A stretch of DNA of 9,323 nt, from assembly GCA_044433305.1 (NCBI GenBank), contig JAWXTS010000065.1, positions 1-9,323 of the forward strand, written 5' to 3'. Source of the stretch: JAWXTS01 sp044433305 (GTDB lineage: Bacteria > Bacteroidota > Bacteroidia > Bacteroidales > Rikenellaceae). How positions within the stretch are numbered: the first letter of the stretch is position 1; each line of letters begins with the position of its first letter. The notes beneath the pieces are model-generated. The model saw nothing but the letters and a program-made list of their open reading frames with translations, was not told where the DNA came from and searched no databases. Positions 1-7,128 of this stretch are shown piece by piece. The position numbers were made by a program, and so were the translations under genes.

Positions 1-1577
1 GCAGTCAAGAACTGAAGTACATTTGAAGACTCGGTGCCAGTAGGAGAAGTCTCTCCAGTAGCCAAGTTTGTTATTGTGCCCACTTGATAGTCGCGCAACT
101 CAACAACAGCAGAGCCTGCAAGCTCTTTTGGAGGATTAGCTCTAAAGTCAACCATCATCTGACGTATCTGCTCTGAACCATCTTTGCCCTTGCGAACAAC
201 AGAAACCAATGACTCGCGGTAGTAGCCATATTCTACATATACCTCTTGAAGCATCTGGTAAAGCGATTTACCTAGGCTCTTAGCCCAAGCAGCAGCTTCA
301 GCAACAAGCGAACATGCGCTCACAGCGTCTTTATCGCGAACAAAGTCGCCAGCAAGGTAACCGAAGCTCTCCTCACCACCACCTATATATTGTTCTTTGC
401 CCTCTAGGCCGCGGATAATCTCTGCGATATATTTGAAGCCTGTCAGACAATTATACATCTTAGTGTTGAATGACTCTGCCATGCGTGTTATAAGCTCAGA
501 GGTAACGATAGTCTTAACGATAAACTCCTTGCCTTGAAGTTTGCCCAAGTCGCTCCAACGACGAAGCAAGTAATAAGTAAGCAAGCAGCAAGTCTGGTTT
601 CCGTTCAATAGCACAAACTCGTCGTTGTTATCGCGAACAGCAATACCCAAGCGGTCTGCATCTGGGTCAGTAGCAATAACAAGCTCTGCATTTTCCTCTA
701 CGGCCAAGTCAATAGCCATCTTCAGAGCTGCTCTCTCCTCTGGATTTGGAGATGCAACAGTAGGGAAGTTGCCATCAGAGATGTTTTGTTCTTTAACGGT
801 AATCACGTTAGTAAAGCCGTAGTTGTGCAAAGATTTAGGAACAAGGATAACACCCGTACCGTGGATAGGAGTGTATACTATCTTCATATCTTTATAAGGC
901 TCAATAGCCTCAGTTGATAGGCTTAGTGATTTCACTGCTGCTAGGTACTCCTTGTCGAAGTCCTCGCCTATGATAGTTATGTTCTCTTTGCCACCCTCAG
1001 ATTTGATTTGATCAACACAAGAAATCTCACCTACCTCTGCAATGATGTTCTTATCGTGTGGAGAGGTAACCTGAGAACCATCTTCCCAGTATGCTTTGTA
1101 GCCATTATATTCTTTAGGGTTGTGAGAAGCTGTTACAACAACACCACTCTTGCATCCCAAGTGACGGATTGCAAAACTCAACTCAGGAGTAGGGCGCAAA
1201 GAATCGAACAAGAATACTTTGAAGCCATTGGCTGCGAAGATGCTTGCTACGCGCTCTGCAAATAGGCGGCTGTTGTTACGTGAATCGTGAGCTACGGCCA
1301 CTTTGATTTGTTGTCCCTCAAATTGTTTTAGAAGATAGTTTGAAAGGCCCTGAGTAGCCATTCCAACAGTGTAGATATTCATTCTGTTGCTACCCACACC
1401 CATGATGCCCCTAAGGCCACCTGTGCCAAACTCTAGGTCTTTATAAAAACTTTCTACAAGTTCTTTAGGGTCATTGTCTATAAGATTCTGAACCTGGTCT
1501 TTGGTTTGCTGGTCATAGTTACCTGTCAGCCACTTAGCCGCTTTCTCGCGTACTAATTGATCGATATTCTCATTCAT
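1..1577 (-). CDS. pgm: Phosphoglucomutase/phosphomannomutase family protein, 3' end off the window
   Basis: Interconverts hexose 1-phosphate and 6-phosphate (glucose and possibly mannose) in the cytoplasm, feeding glycolysis, glycogen and surface-sugar synthesis. Reading the reverse strand from the ATG at 1577-1575 gives about 525 codons (MNENIDQLV...) with no stop. Three signatures of the alpha-D-phosphohexomutase family are visible: the phosphoserine loop TASHNP with Ser about 151 (codon at 1127-1125), the metal loop DPDADR at about residues 304-309, and the sugar-recognition loop GGEESFGY at about 399-406. The C-terminal phosphate-binding loop (RPSGTEPK type) should follow the last visible residues (SNVLQFLT), so roughly 50-60 residues lie outside the window; this is an edge effect, not a broken gene. 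The N-terminal FGTGGLRG motif is typical of the long, about 580-residue PGM2-like members. It is transcribed divergently from dnaA. Glucose versus mannose preference cannot be read from the sequence. Confidence 0.96.
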   Translation of the reverse strand, partial: MNENIDQLVREKAAKWLTGNYDQQTKDQVQNLIDNDPKELVESFYKDLEFGTGGLRGIMGVGSNRMNIYTVGMATQGLSNYLLKQFEGQQIKVAVAHDSRNNSRLFAERVASIFAANGFKVFLFDSLRPTPELSFAIRHLGCKSGVVVTASHNPKEYNGYKAYWEDGSQVTSPHDKNIIAEVGEISCVDQIKSEGGKENITIIGEDFDKEYLAAVKSLSLSTEAIEPYKDMKIVYTPIHGTGVILVPKSLHNYGFTNVITVKEQNISDGNFPTVASPNPEERAALKMAIDLAVEENAELVIATDPDADRLGIAVRDNNDEFVLLNGNQTCCLLTYYLLRRWSDLGKLQGKEFIVKTIVTSELITRMAESFNTKMYNCLTGFKYIAEIIRGLEGKEQYIGGGEESFGYLAGDFVRDKDAVSACSLVAEAAAWAKSLGKSLYQMLQEVYVEYGYYRESLVSVVRKGKDGSEQIRQMMVDFRANPPKELAGSAVVELRDYQVGTITNLATGETSPTGTESSNVLQFLT

Positions 1578-1630
1578 GATTATAATGTATTTATATGGTT
1601 TTAGGAATTTTTCCTCTAAAGTCTCATATA

Positions 1631-1662
1631 CAAATATAATAATTTTTATTAACTTTGGCAAT
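1631..1662 (-). promoter_or_regulatory. Bacteroidetes-type promoter for the phosphohexomutase gene
   Basis: On the minus strand, TATATTTG (1638 down to 1631) matches the Bacteroidetes -7 element TAnnTTTG exactly. ATTG (1662-1659) matches three of four bases of the -33 element TTTG, with a 20-bp spacer. Transcription should begin near 1625, leaving a leader of about 48 nt before the ATG at 1577. The leader starts with a small hairpin (plus-strand arms 1603-1607 and 1611-1615). This is inference from motif match and spacing. Confidence 0.7.
1650..1657 (+). promoter_or_regulatory. Candidate dnaA promoter -7 element (distal)
   Basis: TAACTTTG is an exact TAnnTTTG match reading toward dnaA, but I see no TTTG-like -33 element 19-21 bp upstream. 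If used, it would give a leader of about 150 nt containing the DnaA box at 1747-1755. A weaker alternative closer to the gene is CAATTTTG at 1754-1761 (one mismatch, also without a -33), which overlaps the DnaA box. Which one is used cannot be decided here. Confidence 0.4.
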
Positions 1663-1746
1663 AGTAACACAAATAAAAAACACTCTTATTCTCTATAAAT
1701 AAAATTAGTGAAATTACAAGAGTATAAAAATATTTTTTCAACAATT

Positions 1747-1755
1747 TTATTCACA
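1747..1755 (+). promoter_or_regulatory. DnaA box upstream of dnaA
   Basis: TTATTCACA is a perfect match to the DnaA-box consensus TTWTNCACA, 60 bp upstream of the dnaA start codon. It overlaps the weak -7-like CAATTTTG (1754-1761), so bound DnaA could block transcription, as in the known autoregulation of dnaA in other bacteria. Only one perfect box is present, in an AT-rich stretch (about 1660-1760), so this is better read as an autoregulatory site than as a replication origin. Confidence 0.6.
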
Positions 1756-1815
1756 ATTTTGTAGTCCCAATAAACGCGAACAGTTTAGAGTCACCTTAAA
1801 TATTTATATAACAAA

Positions 1816-3231
1816 ATGTACCAAACGCCTCAAACATATAATGATATATGGCAAAATTGCCTAGCACAAATCAAGACTAAAACCTCTGAAGTTGACTTCA
1901 ACAAATGGTTTCAGCCTATCGTGCCATTAGGGTTTGACGGTACAACTCTGAAACTTAAGGTGCCTAACGAAAGTTACGCTGTTCACATAGAGCGCAACTT
2001 TATACCTTTCTTGACCCCAATCATCCGCGAGATGTTTGGCCAGCAAACACGCCTAAAGTACGCGATTCCTAGCATAGACCAAAACAAGAACTCTATGCCT
2101 CTTGCGAACAATTCTGATGTAACTGCTATTAGTGAGTTTGTTCACTCTAATACGCCAAACATCAAGAATCCGTTTGTGATTCCCGGAATTAAGAAAATAC
2201 AAATCAACCCTCAGCTTAACCCAGCTTATTCTTTCGATACCTTTATTGAGGGAGTATGTAACAGGCTTGCGCGCTCTGCGGGATATGCAGTAGCCCTGAA
2301 CCCAGGTAATACGGCTTTCAACCCCTTATATATATACGGTAACTCTGGTCTAGGCAAGACACATATTGCTCAAGCCATAGGCCTAGAGGTTAAACAACGT
2401 AGACCAGACAAGCAAGTGCTATATGTTTCTATGAACCGTTTCCAAGCGCAGTTCCAGAACGCAGCCGTAAAGGGTGAACTAAACGACTTTATTCACTTCT
2501 ATCAAATGATAGATGTGCTTATCATAGATGACATACAGGAAATTGCAGGTAAGGAGAAGACCCAAAATGCTTTCTTTAATATCTTCAACCACCTTCACTT
2601 ATCAAACAAGCAGCTTATCATAACATCTGATAAACCACCAGTGGAGCTTAAAGACATCGAACAACGTCTTTTGACTCGCTTTAAGTGGGGGCTTTCGACA
2701 GAACTTGAGCTGCCAGACCTTGATACCAAAATCAAAATCATCAAAAACAAGGTTGCTGCAATGAACATGGAAATAAGCGACGAGGTTGTCACGTTCCTTG
2801 CTCAAAGCATCAATGCCAATGTTCGTGAGATTGAGGGTGCCTTGTCATCGCTTTCTGCAAACGCATCATTCCTAGGCAAGAAGATAACCATCTCTCTGGC
2901 CAAAGAGATATTAAAAATCTACGTTAAGTACTCTCAGAAGGAGATTACCATAGACCACATACAGAATGTCGTATGTCAAACTATGAACGTAACTCTTGAG
3001 CAGCTAAATTCACAAAAGCGTACACGAAACATAGCTCAGGCTCGTCAGGTGGCAATGTACCTAAGCAAGGCCCATACAAATGCTCCACTTACAGCCATCG
3101 GAGCAGCCATCGGAGGTAAGAACCACGCAACGGTGCTCCACGCATGCAGAACAGTGACCAATCTAATGGAGACTGACCGCGGATTCCGCAACCAAATAGA
3201 AGAAATGCAAAAGCTGCTTACAGCGCAGTAA
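1816..3231 (+). CDS. dnaA: Chromosomal replication initiator protein DnaA
   Basis: AAA+ ATPase that binds DnaA boxes at oriC, melts the origin and helps load the replicative helicase. The 471-residue protein has all four domains: domain I (about 1-80, TYNDIW...FNKWFQPI), a short variable linker (about 85-130), the ATPase core (about 133-350) and the DNA-binding domain IV (about 375-471). Visible motifs are Walker A GNSGLGKT (175-182), Walker B VLIIDD (234-239), a sensor 1-like LIITSDKPP (267-275), the arginine-finger segment RLLTRF with Arg288, and sensor 2 NVREIEGAL with Arg337. The domain IV signature reads GGKNHATVLHA (433-443) where enterobacteria have GGRDHTTVLHA. The start is the ATG after AACAAA, with no Shine-Dalgarno site. 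It stands alone, without dnaN or recF nearby, and is followed by its own terminator. Confidence 0.99.
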   Translation: MYQTPQTYNDIWQNCLAQIKTKTSEVDFNKWFQPIVPLGFDGTTLKLKVPNESYAVHIERNFIPFLTPIIREMFGQQTRLKYAIPSIDQNKNSMPLANNSDVTAISEFVHSNTPNIKNPFVIPGIKKIQINPQLNPAYSFDTFIEGVCNRLARSAGYAVALNPGNTAFNPLYIYGNSGLGKTHIAQAIGLEVKQRRPDKQVLYVSMNRFQAQFQNAAVKGELNDFIHFYQMIDVLIIDDIQEIAGKEKTQNAFFNIFNHLHLSNKQLIITSDKPPVELKDIEQRLLTRFKWGLSTELELPDLDTKIKIIKNKVAAMNMEISDEVVTFLAQSINANVREIEGALSSLSANASFLGKKITISLAKEILKIYVKYSQKEITIDHIQNVVCQTMNVTLEQLNSQKRTRNIAQARQVAMYLSKAHTNAPLTAIGAAIGGKNHATVLHACRTVTNLMETDRGFRNQIEEMQKLLTAQ

Positions 3232-3254
3232 TACACATACACTTAAAAGCTATC

Positions 3255-3296
3255 ACAATATTTGACCTTAAATTTCGGGTCAAATATTGTTGTTTT
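3255..3296 (+). terminator. Rho-independent terminator of dnaA
   Basis: A perfect 13-bp inverted repeat, ACAATATTTGACC (3255-3267) and GGTCAAATATTGT (3278-3290), encloses a 10-nt loop and is followed by TGTTTT. It begins 24 bp after the dnaA stop codon. The stem is AT-rich, so its strength is uncertain, but the symmetry is unlikely to be chance. Its right arm overlaps the -33 region of the bcp promoter. Confidence 0.78.
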
Positions 3297-3318
3297 AACG
3301 GTAAAATAGTTACCTTTG
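3286..3318 (+). promoter_or_regulatory. Bacteroidetes-type promoter for bcp-recA
   Basis: TACCTTTG (3311-3318) matches the -7 element TAnnTTTG exactly. ATTG (3286-3289) lies 21 bp upstream as a three-of-four -33 match. Transcription should start near 3324, giving a leader of roughly 12 nt before the bcp ATG at 3336. No SOS-like palindrome is visible around it. Confidence 0.7.
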
Positions 3319-3335
3319 TAAGAAAGAGAATAATT

Positions 3336-3818
3336 ATGGCAGCAGAGTTAAATAGACCACAGGTAGCAGACAAAGCCCCTGATTTCGTAGGCACAAACAA
3401 CCTAGGTGAGAGTGTGTCGCTGGGCGACTATGCTGGCAAAAAACTAATCCTTTACTTTTACCCAAAAGACAATACCCCTGGTTGTACTAGCGAGGCTTGT
3501 AGCCTGCGTGATGGTCGCACAGAGCTGTTAGAAAACGGCTTCGAGGTGTTGGGCGTAAGTCCTGACAGCGTGGCCTCTCACCAAAAATTCATAGACAAAC
3601 AATCCCTAAACTTTAACCTTCTATCAGACCCTGACCACCAAATAGCACAAGCATACGGCGCGTGGGGAGAAAAGAAGTTTATGGGTCGCACATACGATGG
3701 CATCCTAAGAACAACCTTTGTAATAGACGAAAACGGATTTATTGAACGCGTTTTCGACAAGGTGAAAACCAAGGACCATTTCAACCAAATACTAGATACG
3801 TATAAAAATCAAGAATAA
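3336..3818 (+). CDS. bcp: Thioredoxin-dependent thiol peroxidase (Bcp/PrxQ peroxiredoxin)
   Basis: Cytoplasmic peroxiredoxin that reduces hydrogen peroxide and organic hydroperoxides with electrons from thioredoxin. The 160-residue length is normal for the family. The active-site segment FYPKDNTPGC (41-50) carries Pro43, Thr47 and the peroxidatic Cys50. The resolving Cys55 lies five residues on, the CxxxxC arrangement of PrxQ/Bcp proteins, and Arg125 completes the catalytic set. The start is the ATG after GAATAATT, just downstream of a good promoter. The stop is 4 bp before the recA start, so the two genes are almost certainly cotranscribed, pairing peroxide detoxification with DNA repair. 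bcp next to recA is, as far as I recall, also found in Bacteroides. Confidence 0.97.
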   Translation: MAAELNRPQVADKAPDFVGTNNLGESVSLGDYAGKKLILYFYPKDNTPGCTSEACSLRDGRTELLENGFEVLGVSPDSVASHQKFIDKQSLNFNLLSDPDHQIAQAYGAWGEKKFMGRTYDGILRTTFVIDENGFIERVFDKVKTKDHFNQILDTYKNQE

Positions 3819-3822
3819 TATA

Positions 3823-4836
3823 ATGGCAGAAAAACCACAAGTAAATGCTGAAAAGCTTAAAGTGCTAGATTCAGTAATGGCTAAAATCGAAAAAGATTTT
3901 GGCAAAGGCTCTATAATGAAAATGAGCAGCAAGCAAGTCGAAGAAGTAGCCGTAATACCTTCAGGCTCAATATCTATCGACCAAGCACTAGGCATAAACG
4001 GCTACCCTAAAGGACGTGTCATAGAAATCTATGGCCCAGAGTCTTCAGGTAAAACAACGCTCGCTATACACGCTATTGCCGAGGCTCAAAAAGCTGGTGG
4101 CATAGCAGCCTTCATAGATGCAGAACACGCCTTCGACAGCTCTTATGCACAGAAGCTTGGCGTCGACATAGACAACCTACTTATATCTCAGCCAGATAGC
4201 GGTGAGCAGGCACTAGAAATCGCCGACCACCTTATCCGCTCAAGCGCAATCGATATTATCATCATCGACTCGGTAGCAGCACTAACACCTCGTGCCGAGA
4301 TAGAGGGCGATATGGGAGAGTCAAAAATGGGCCTTCAGGCTCGTCTTATGTCTCAGGCATTGCGTAAGCTTACAGCCAACATAAGCAAGACTGGTACCGT
4401 ATGTATCTTCATCAACCAGTTGCGCGAGAAGATTGGCGTTATGTATGGTAATCCAGAGACAACCACTGGTGGTAACGCTCTTAAGTTCTACTCTTCTATA
4501 CGTATAGACATCAGAAAAATGTCTAACATCAAAGACGGTGAGGAGCAACTAGGTGTTAGAGCGCGCGTTAAGATTGTTAAGAACAAGATGGCTCCTCCTT
4601 TCCGCAAGGCCGAGTTCGACATCATGTTTGGCGAGGGTATCTCTAAGATAGGTGAGATTATCGACTTTGGTGTTGATTTTGAGATAATCAAGAAGAGCGG
4701 TTCATGGTTCTCTTATGGCGACCGTAAGATAGGACAGGGTAGAGATGCCGTTAAACGAGCATTTATAGCCGAACCAGAACTAATGGAAGAAATAGAAACA
4801 AAAGTTAGAGCAGCCCTACAACAAAGCAAGGAATAA
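3823..4836 (+). CDS. recA: Recombinase RecA
   Basis: ATP-dependent strand-exchange protein for homologous recombination and repair. The 337 residues show Walker A GPESSGKTT (71-79), Walker B IIIIDS with Asp149, DNA-binding loop L1 around EIEGDMGES (159-167), the INQLREKIG segment (197-205) and loop L2 through YGNPETTTGGNALKF (208-222). The C-terminus ends at ALQQSKE and lacks the long acidic tail of E. coli RecA, so the protein is a little shorter than usual. The ATG follows bcp by 4 bp. I find no promoter or SOS box of its own, so expression probably depends on the promoter ahead of bcp. Lysine codon choice changes sharply inside the gene (see findings). Confidence 0.99.
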   Translation: MAEKPQVNAEKLKVLDSVMAKIEKDFGKGSIMKMSSKQVEEVAVIPSGSISIDQALGINGYPKGRVIEIYGPESSGKTTLAIHAIAEAQKAGGIAAFIDAEHAFDSSYAQKLGVDIDNLLISQPDSGEQALEIADHLIRSSAIDIIIIDSVAALTPRAEIEGDMGESKMGLQARLMSQALRKLTANISKTGTVCIFINQLREKIGVMYGNPETTTGGNALKFYSSIRIDIRKMSNIKDGEEQLGVRARVKIVKNKMAPPFRKAEFDIMFGEGISKIGEIIDFGVDFEIIKKSGSWFSYGDRKIGQGRDAVKRAFIAEPELMEEIETKVRAALQQSKE

Positions 4837-4856
4837 TGACTGCCTAACTAAATCAT

Positions 4857-4896
4857 AAAAGGTATCTCAATATAATATCTGTGATACCTTTTGTTA
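4857..4896 (+). terminator. Hairpin terminator after recA
   Basis: A perfect 10-bp inverted repeat, AAAAGGTATC (4857-4866) and GATACCTTTT (4883-4892), surrounds a 16-nt loop, 20 bp after the recA stop. The T-run that would act as the U-tract is also the outer part of the stem. The long AT-rich loop suggests modest strength, so some read-through into the alarmone gene is possible. Confidence 0.65.
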
Positions 4897-4902
4897 TATT
4901 CG
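4895..4902 (+). promoter_or_regulatory. Weak -7-like element ahead of the RSH gene
   Basis: TATATTCG differs by one base from TAnnTTTG and sits only 7 bp from the ATG at 4910. No TTTG-like -33 element is visible at the expected distance. Initiation from it would give an almost leaderless mRNA. The alternative is that the RSH gene is reached by read-through of the recA terminator. Confidence 0.3.
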
Positions 4903-4909
4903 GATAATT

Positions 4910-7126
4910 ATGGAGTATTCAGAATCAGACAAAATACTTATTGACGATAAGTTTAATATGCTGATGGCAAGTTGTCGCCTTATATGCAAGAGCGACAAGG
5001 AGATTGACGTCATCAACAAAGCATATTTTACAGCAAGGGATGCACATCAGGGTGTCCTGCGCCGTTCTGGAGAACCATATATTATTCACCCAATAGCTGT
5101 GGCGCAGATTGTCGTAGATGAAATAGGACTAGGCTACAAGTCTGTTGCAGCAGCCCTGCTACATGACGTTGTGGAGGACACTGACGCCACCGTAGAGGAC
5201 ATAGAGCGTCAATTCGGCAAGACCATTGCACGTATGGTCGATGGACTTACCAAGATGTCGGGGGTGTTTAAAACAGACACATCTGAACAAGCGGAAAACT
5301 TCAAGAAGATGTTGCTCACTCTGTCAGATGACATGCGCGTTATTATCGTCAAGATAGCCGACAGGTTGCACAACATGAGAACCTTAGGCTCCATGCCGCC
5401 TCACAAGCAGCTTAAAATCATCAGCGAAACAATATACCTTTTTGCTCCACTGGCACAGAGACTTGGACTCTACGCCATAAAAAGCGAACTTGAGGACCTG
5501 AGCCTAAAATACAGGTTCCCAGAGGAATACAAGCAGATAACAGACGATATTGCCAAAACCGAGCAAGACCGTGGAGCCTTTATCGAAGAATTTAACACTC
5601 CGATAATTACCCAACTAAAGGAGGCGGGTATAGACTTCGAAATATCGGGCAGGGTGAAATCCGTGTACTCAATATGGAATAAAATGACTCGTAAGAGCAT
5701 TCCTTTTGAAGAGGTGTACGATCTTTTTGCCATAAGAATAGTATTCAAGCCATCGCCACTAATCCCCGAAAAAGCTCAGTGCTGGCATATATACTCCATA
5801 ATAACAGACATCTACACACCCAAACCTGACCGTATTCGCGACTGGGTAAACATACCTAAAGCCAACGGATACGAGGCCCTACACTCAACGGTTATGGGTC
5901 CTCATGGAATTTGGGCCGAGGTACAGATACGCTCTGAGCGCATGGACAACATTGCCGAGCGCGGCTTTGCAGCACACTGGCGTTACAAAAACAACGAAGA
6001 GCTGAACGAGGGTGACGATGCAGAATACGACAAACTTATTCGCAAGGTGAGAGATGCCTTGAGCAGTCAGACAGAGGATGCAGTTGAGTTCCTTGACAAC
6101 TTCAAATCAAGCCTATATACGTCTGAAATAGTGGTATTTACACCTACGGGTGAGTCACGCACTCTGCCCAAAGGAGCCACCGTATTGGACTTTGCCTACG
6201 ACATACACTCGAAGATAGGCAACAGCGCGATAGGAGCAAAAATAAACCACAAGATAGAATCAATATTCAGCCCTATAAGTAGCGGTGACCAGATTGAGAT
6301 CATAACCTCTTCTAAGGTTACGCCAAAAGTAGAATGGCTAGAGCATGTTGTGACAGGACGAGCACGACAAAATATCAAGAGCTACCTAAAGAAAACAAGC
6401 CAGAACAACACCGAAAGAGGTATCGAACTGCTCGAAAACCGCTTGAAGGAGTTTGGAATTGTACCTAGAGGCAATGTCGTACGCAAGATTATAGCCGCAT
6501 ACGGCTGCTCATCGAAAGATGAACTATACAGTAAACTTGGACAGGGTATCATCAACCTAAACGACATAGAAAAACATCTCAAAGAGAACTCTGATAAGAA
6601 AACCATAAAATTCTGGAACCTCCAGATAGGCAATCCATTCAACCTATTTAATGGCAAACAAAAAAGCGAGGATAGCAAACTCAGAGGTCCAGAAGACAGT
6701 AACCATAATTTTGAGATAGCAACTTGCTGCAACCCGATCCCTGGAGATGAAGTTATAGGATACAAGCAAGATCAGAAGATTATGGTTCACAAAAGGAGCT
6801 GTGACGAATTTATAAGGCTTGCAACAAGACACGGAAATAGAATCACAAATGTCTCATGGTCAAGCTATAAGGCAGTATCACATCTATCAATACTCAACAT
6901 ACGAGGAATAGATAGGTTCGGTATGCTACTAGAGATGGTTCAGCTTATCACAGGAGAGCTTAATATCAACATCCGCGAGCTGTCGATACATAGTCATGAC
7001 GGAATTTTTGAATGTACGATAAGCATCTACGTAAAAGACATAAATGATCTTAAAATGATTATGACCAAAGTAGGGCGCGTAAAAGGCATCGAAAAAGTAA
7101 CCAGAATAGAAAATTCAACAAAATAA
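4910..7126 (+). CDS. RelA/SpoT (RSH) alarmone synthetase and hydrolase, likely bifunctional
   Basis: Makes and degrades (p)ppGpp, the stringent-response alarmone, on or near starved ribosomes. The 738 residues have the full long-RSH order. The HD hydrolase domain (about 35-200) keeps the residues usually needed for activity: RRSGEPYIIHP (51-61), HDVVEDT (85-91) and KIADRLHNMR (148-157). The synthetase domain (about 245-360) has RVKSVYSIW, DLFAIRI with Asp271, RIRD (308-311), GYEALHSTV (320-328) and EVQIR with Glu337. RIRD is close to the basic RXKD motif of bifunctional enzymes, not the EXDD of hydrolase-dead RelA. Then come a TGS domain (about 406-468), a zinc-finger/conserved-cysteine region (Cys606, Cys607, His627, Cys631) and a C-terminal ACT domain (about 657-738). 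Both activities therefore look intact. The name rel, relA or spoT is a matter of convention. The stop is 2 bp ahead of the HIT gene. Confidence 0.97.
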   Translation: MEYSESDKILIDDKFNMLMASCRLICKSDKEIDVINKAYFTARDAHQGVLRRSGEPYIIHPIAVAQIVVDEIGLGYKSVAAALLHDVVEDTDATVEDIERQFGKTIARMVDGLTKMSGVFKTDTSEQAENFKKMLLTLSDDMRVIIVKIADRLHNMRTLGSMPPHKQLKIISETIYLFAPLAQRLGLYAIKSELEDLSLKYRFPEEYKQITDDIAKTEQDRGAFIEEFNTPIITQLKEAGIDFEISGRVKSVYSIWNKMTRKSIPFEEVYDLFAIRIVFKPSPLIPEKAQCWHIYSIITDIYTPKPDRIRDWVNIPKANGYEALHSTVMGPHGIWAEVQIRSERMDNIAERGFAAHWRYKNNEELNEGDDAEYDKLIRKVRDALSSQTEDAVEFLDNFKSSLYTSEIVVFTPTGESRTLPKGATVLDFAYDIHSKIGNSAIGAKINHKIESIFSPISSGDQIEIITSSKVTPKVEWLEHVVTGRARQNIKSYLKKTSQNNTERGIELLENRLKEFGIVPRGNVVRKIIAAYGCSSKDELYSKLGQGIINLNDIEKHLKENSDKKTIKFWNLQIGNPFNLFNGKQKSEDSKLRGPEDSNHNFEIATCCNPIPGDEVIGYKQDQKIMVHKRSCDEFIRLATRHGNRITNVSWSSYKAVSHLSILNIRGIDRFGMLLEMVQLITGELNINIRELSIHSHDGIFECTISIYVKDINDLKMIMTKVGRVKGIEKVTRIENSTK

Positions 7127-7128
7127 TT

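Noticed and set aside
625..1265. Plus-strand open frames at 625-822 and 1008-1265
   Set aside because: They lie opposite the well-supported phosphohexomutase reading frame and look like its antisense shadow, with no known motif.
1578..1815. Replication origin (oriC) next to dnaA
   Set aside because: Only one perfect DnaA box is visible in the 238 bp. An origin usually has a cluster, and dnaA is often not at the origin in this phylum.
3711..3720. AACCTTTG inside bcp as an internal recA promoter
   Set aside because: It has one mismatch to the -7 motif, no matching -33 was seen, and it lies within a conserved coding region; not enough to call.
2595..5748. Other short minus-strand frames opposite dnaA, bcp, recA and RSH
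   Set aside because: All are antisense to conserved genes, mutually overlapping, and show no start signals or recognisable protein motifs.
6382..6765. 127-codon minus-strand open frame inside the RSH gene
   Set aside because: It is opposite a conserved RSH coding region with clear domains. Its Ser/Leu/Phe-rich product has no recognisable motif and no promoter.
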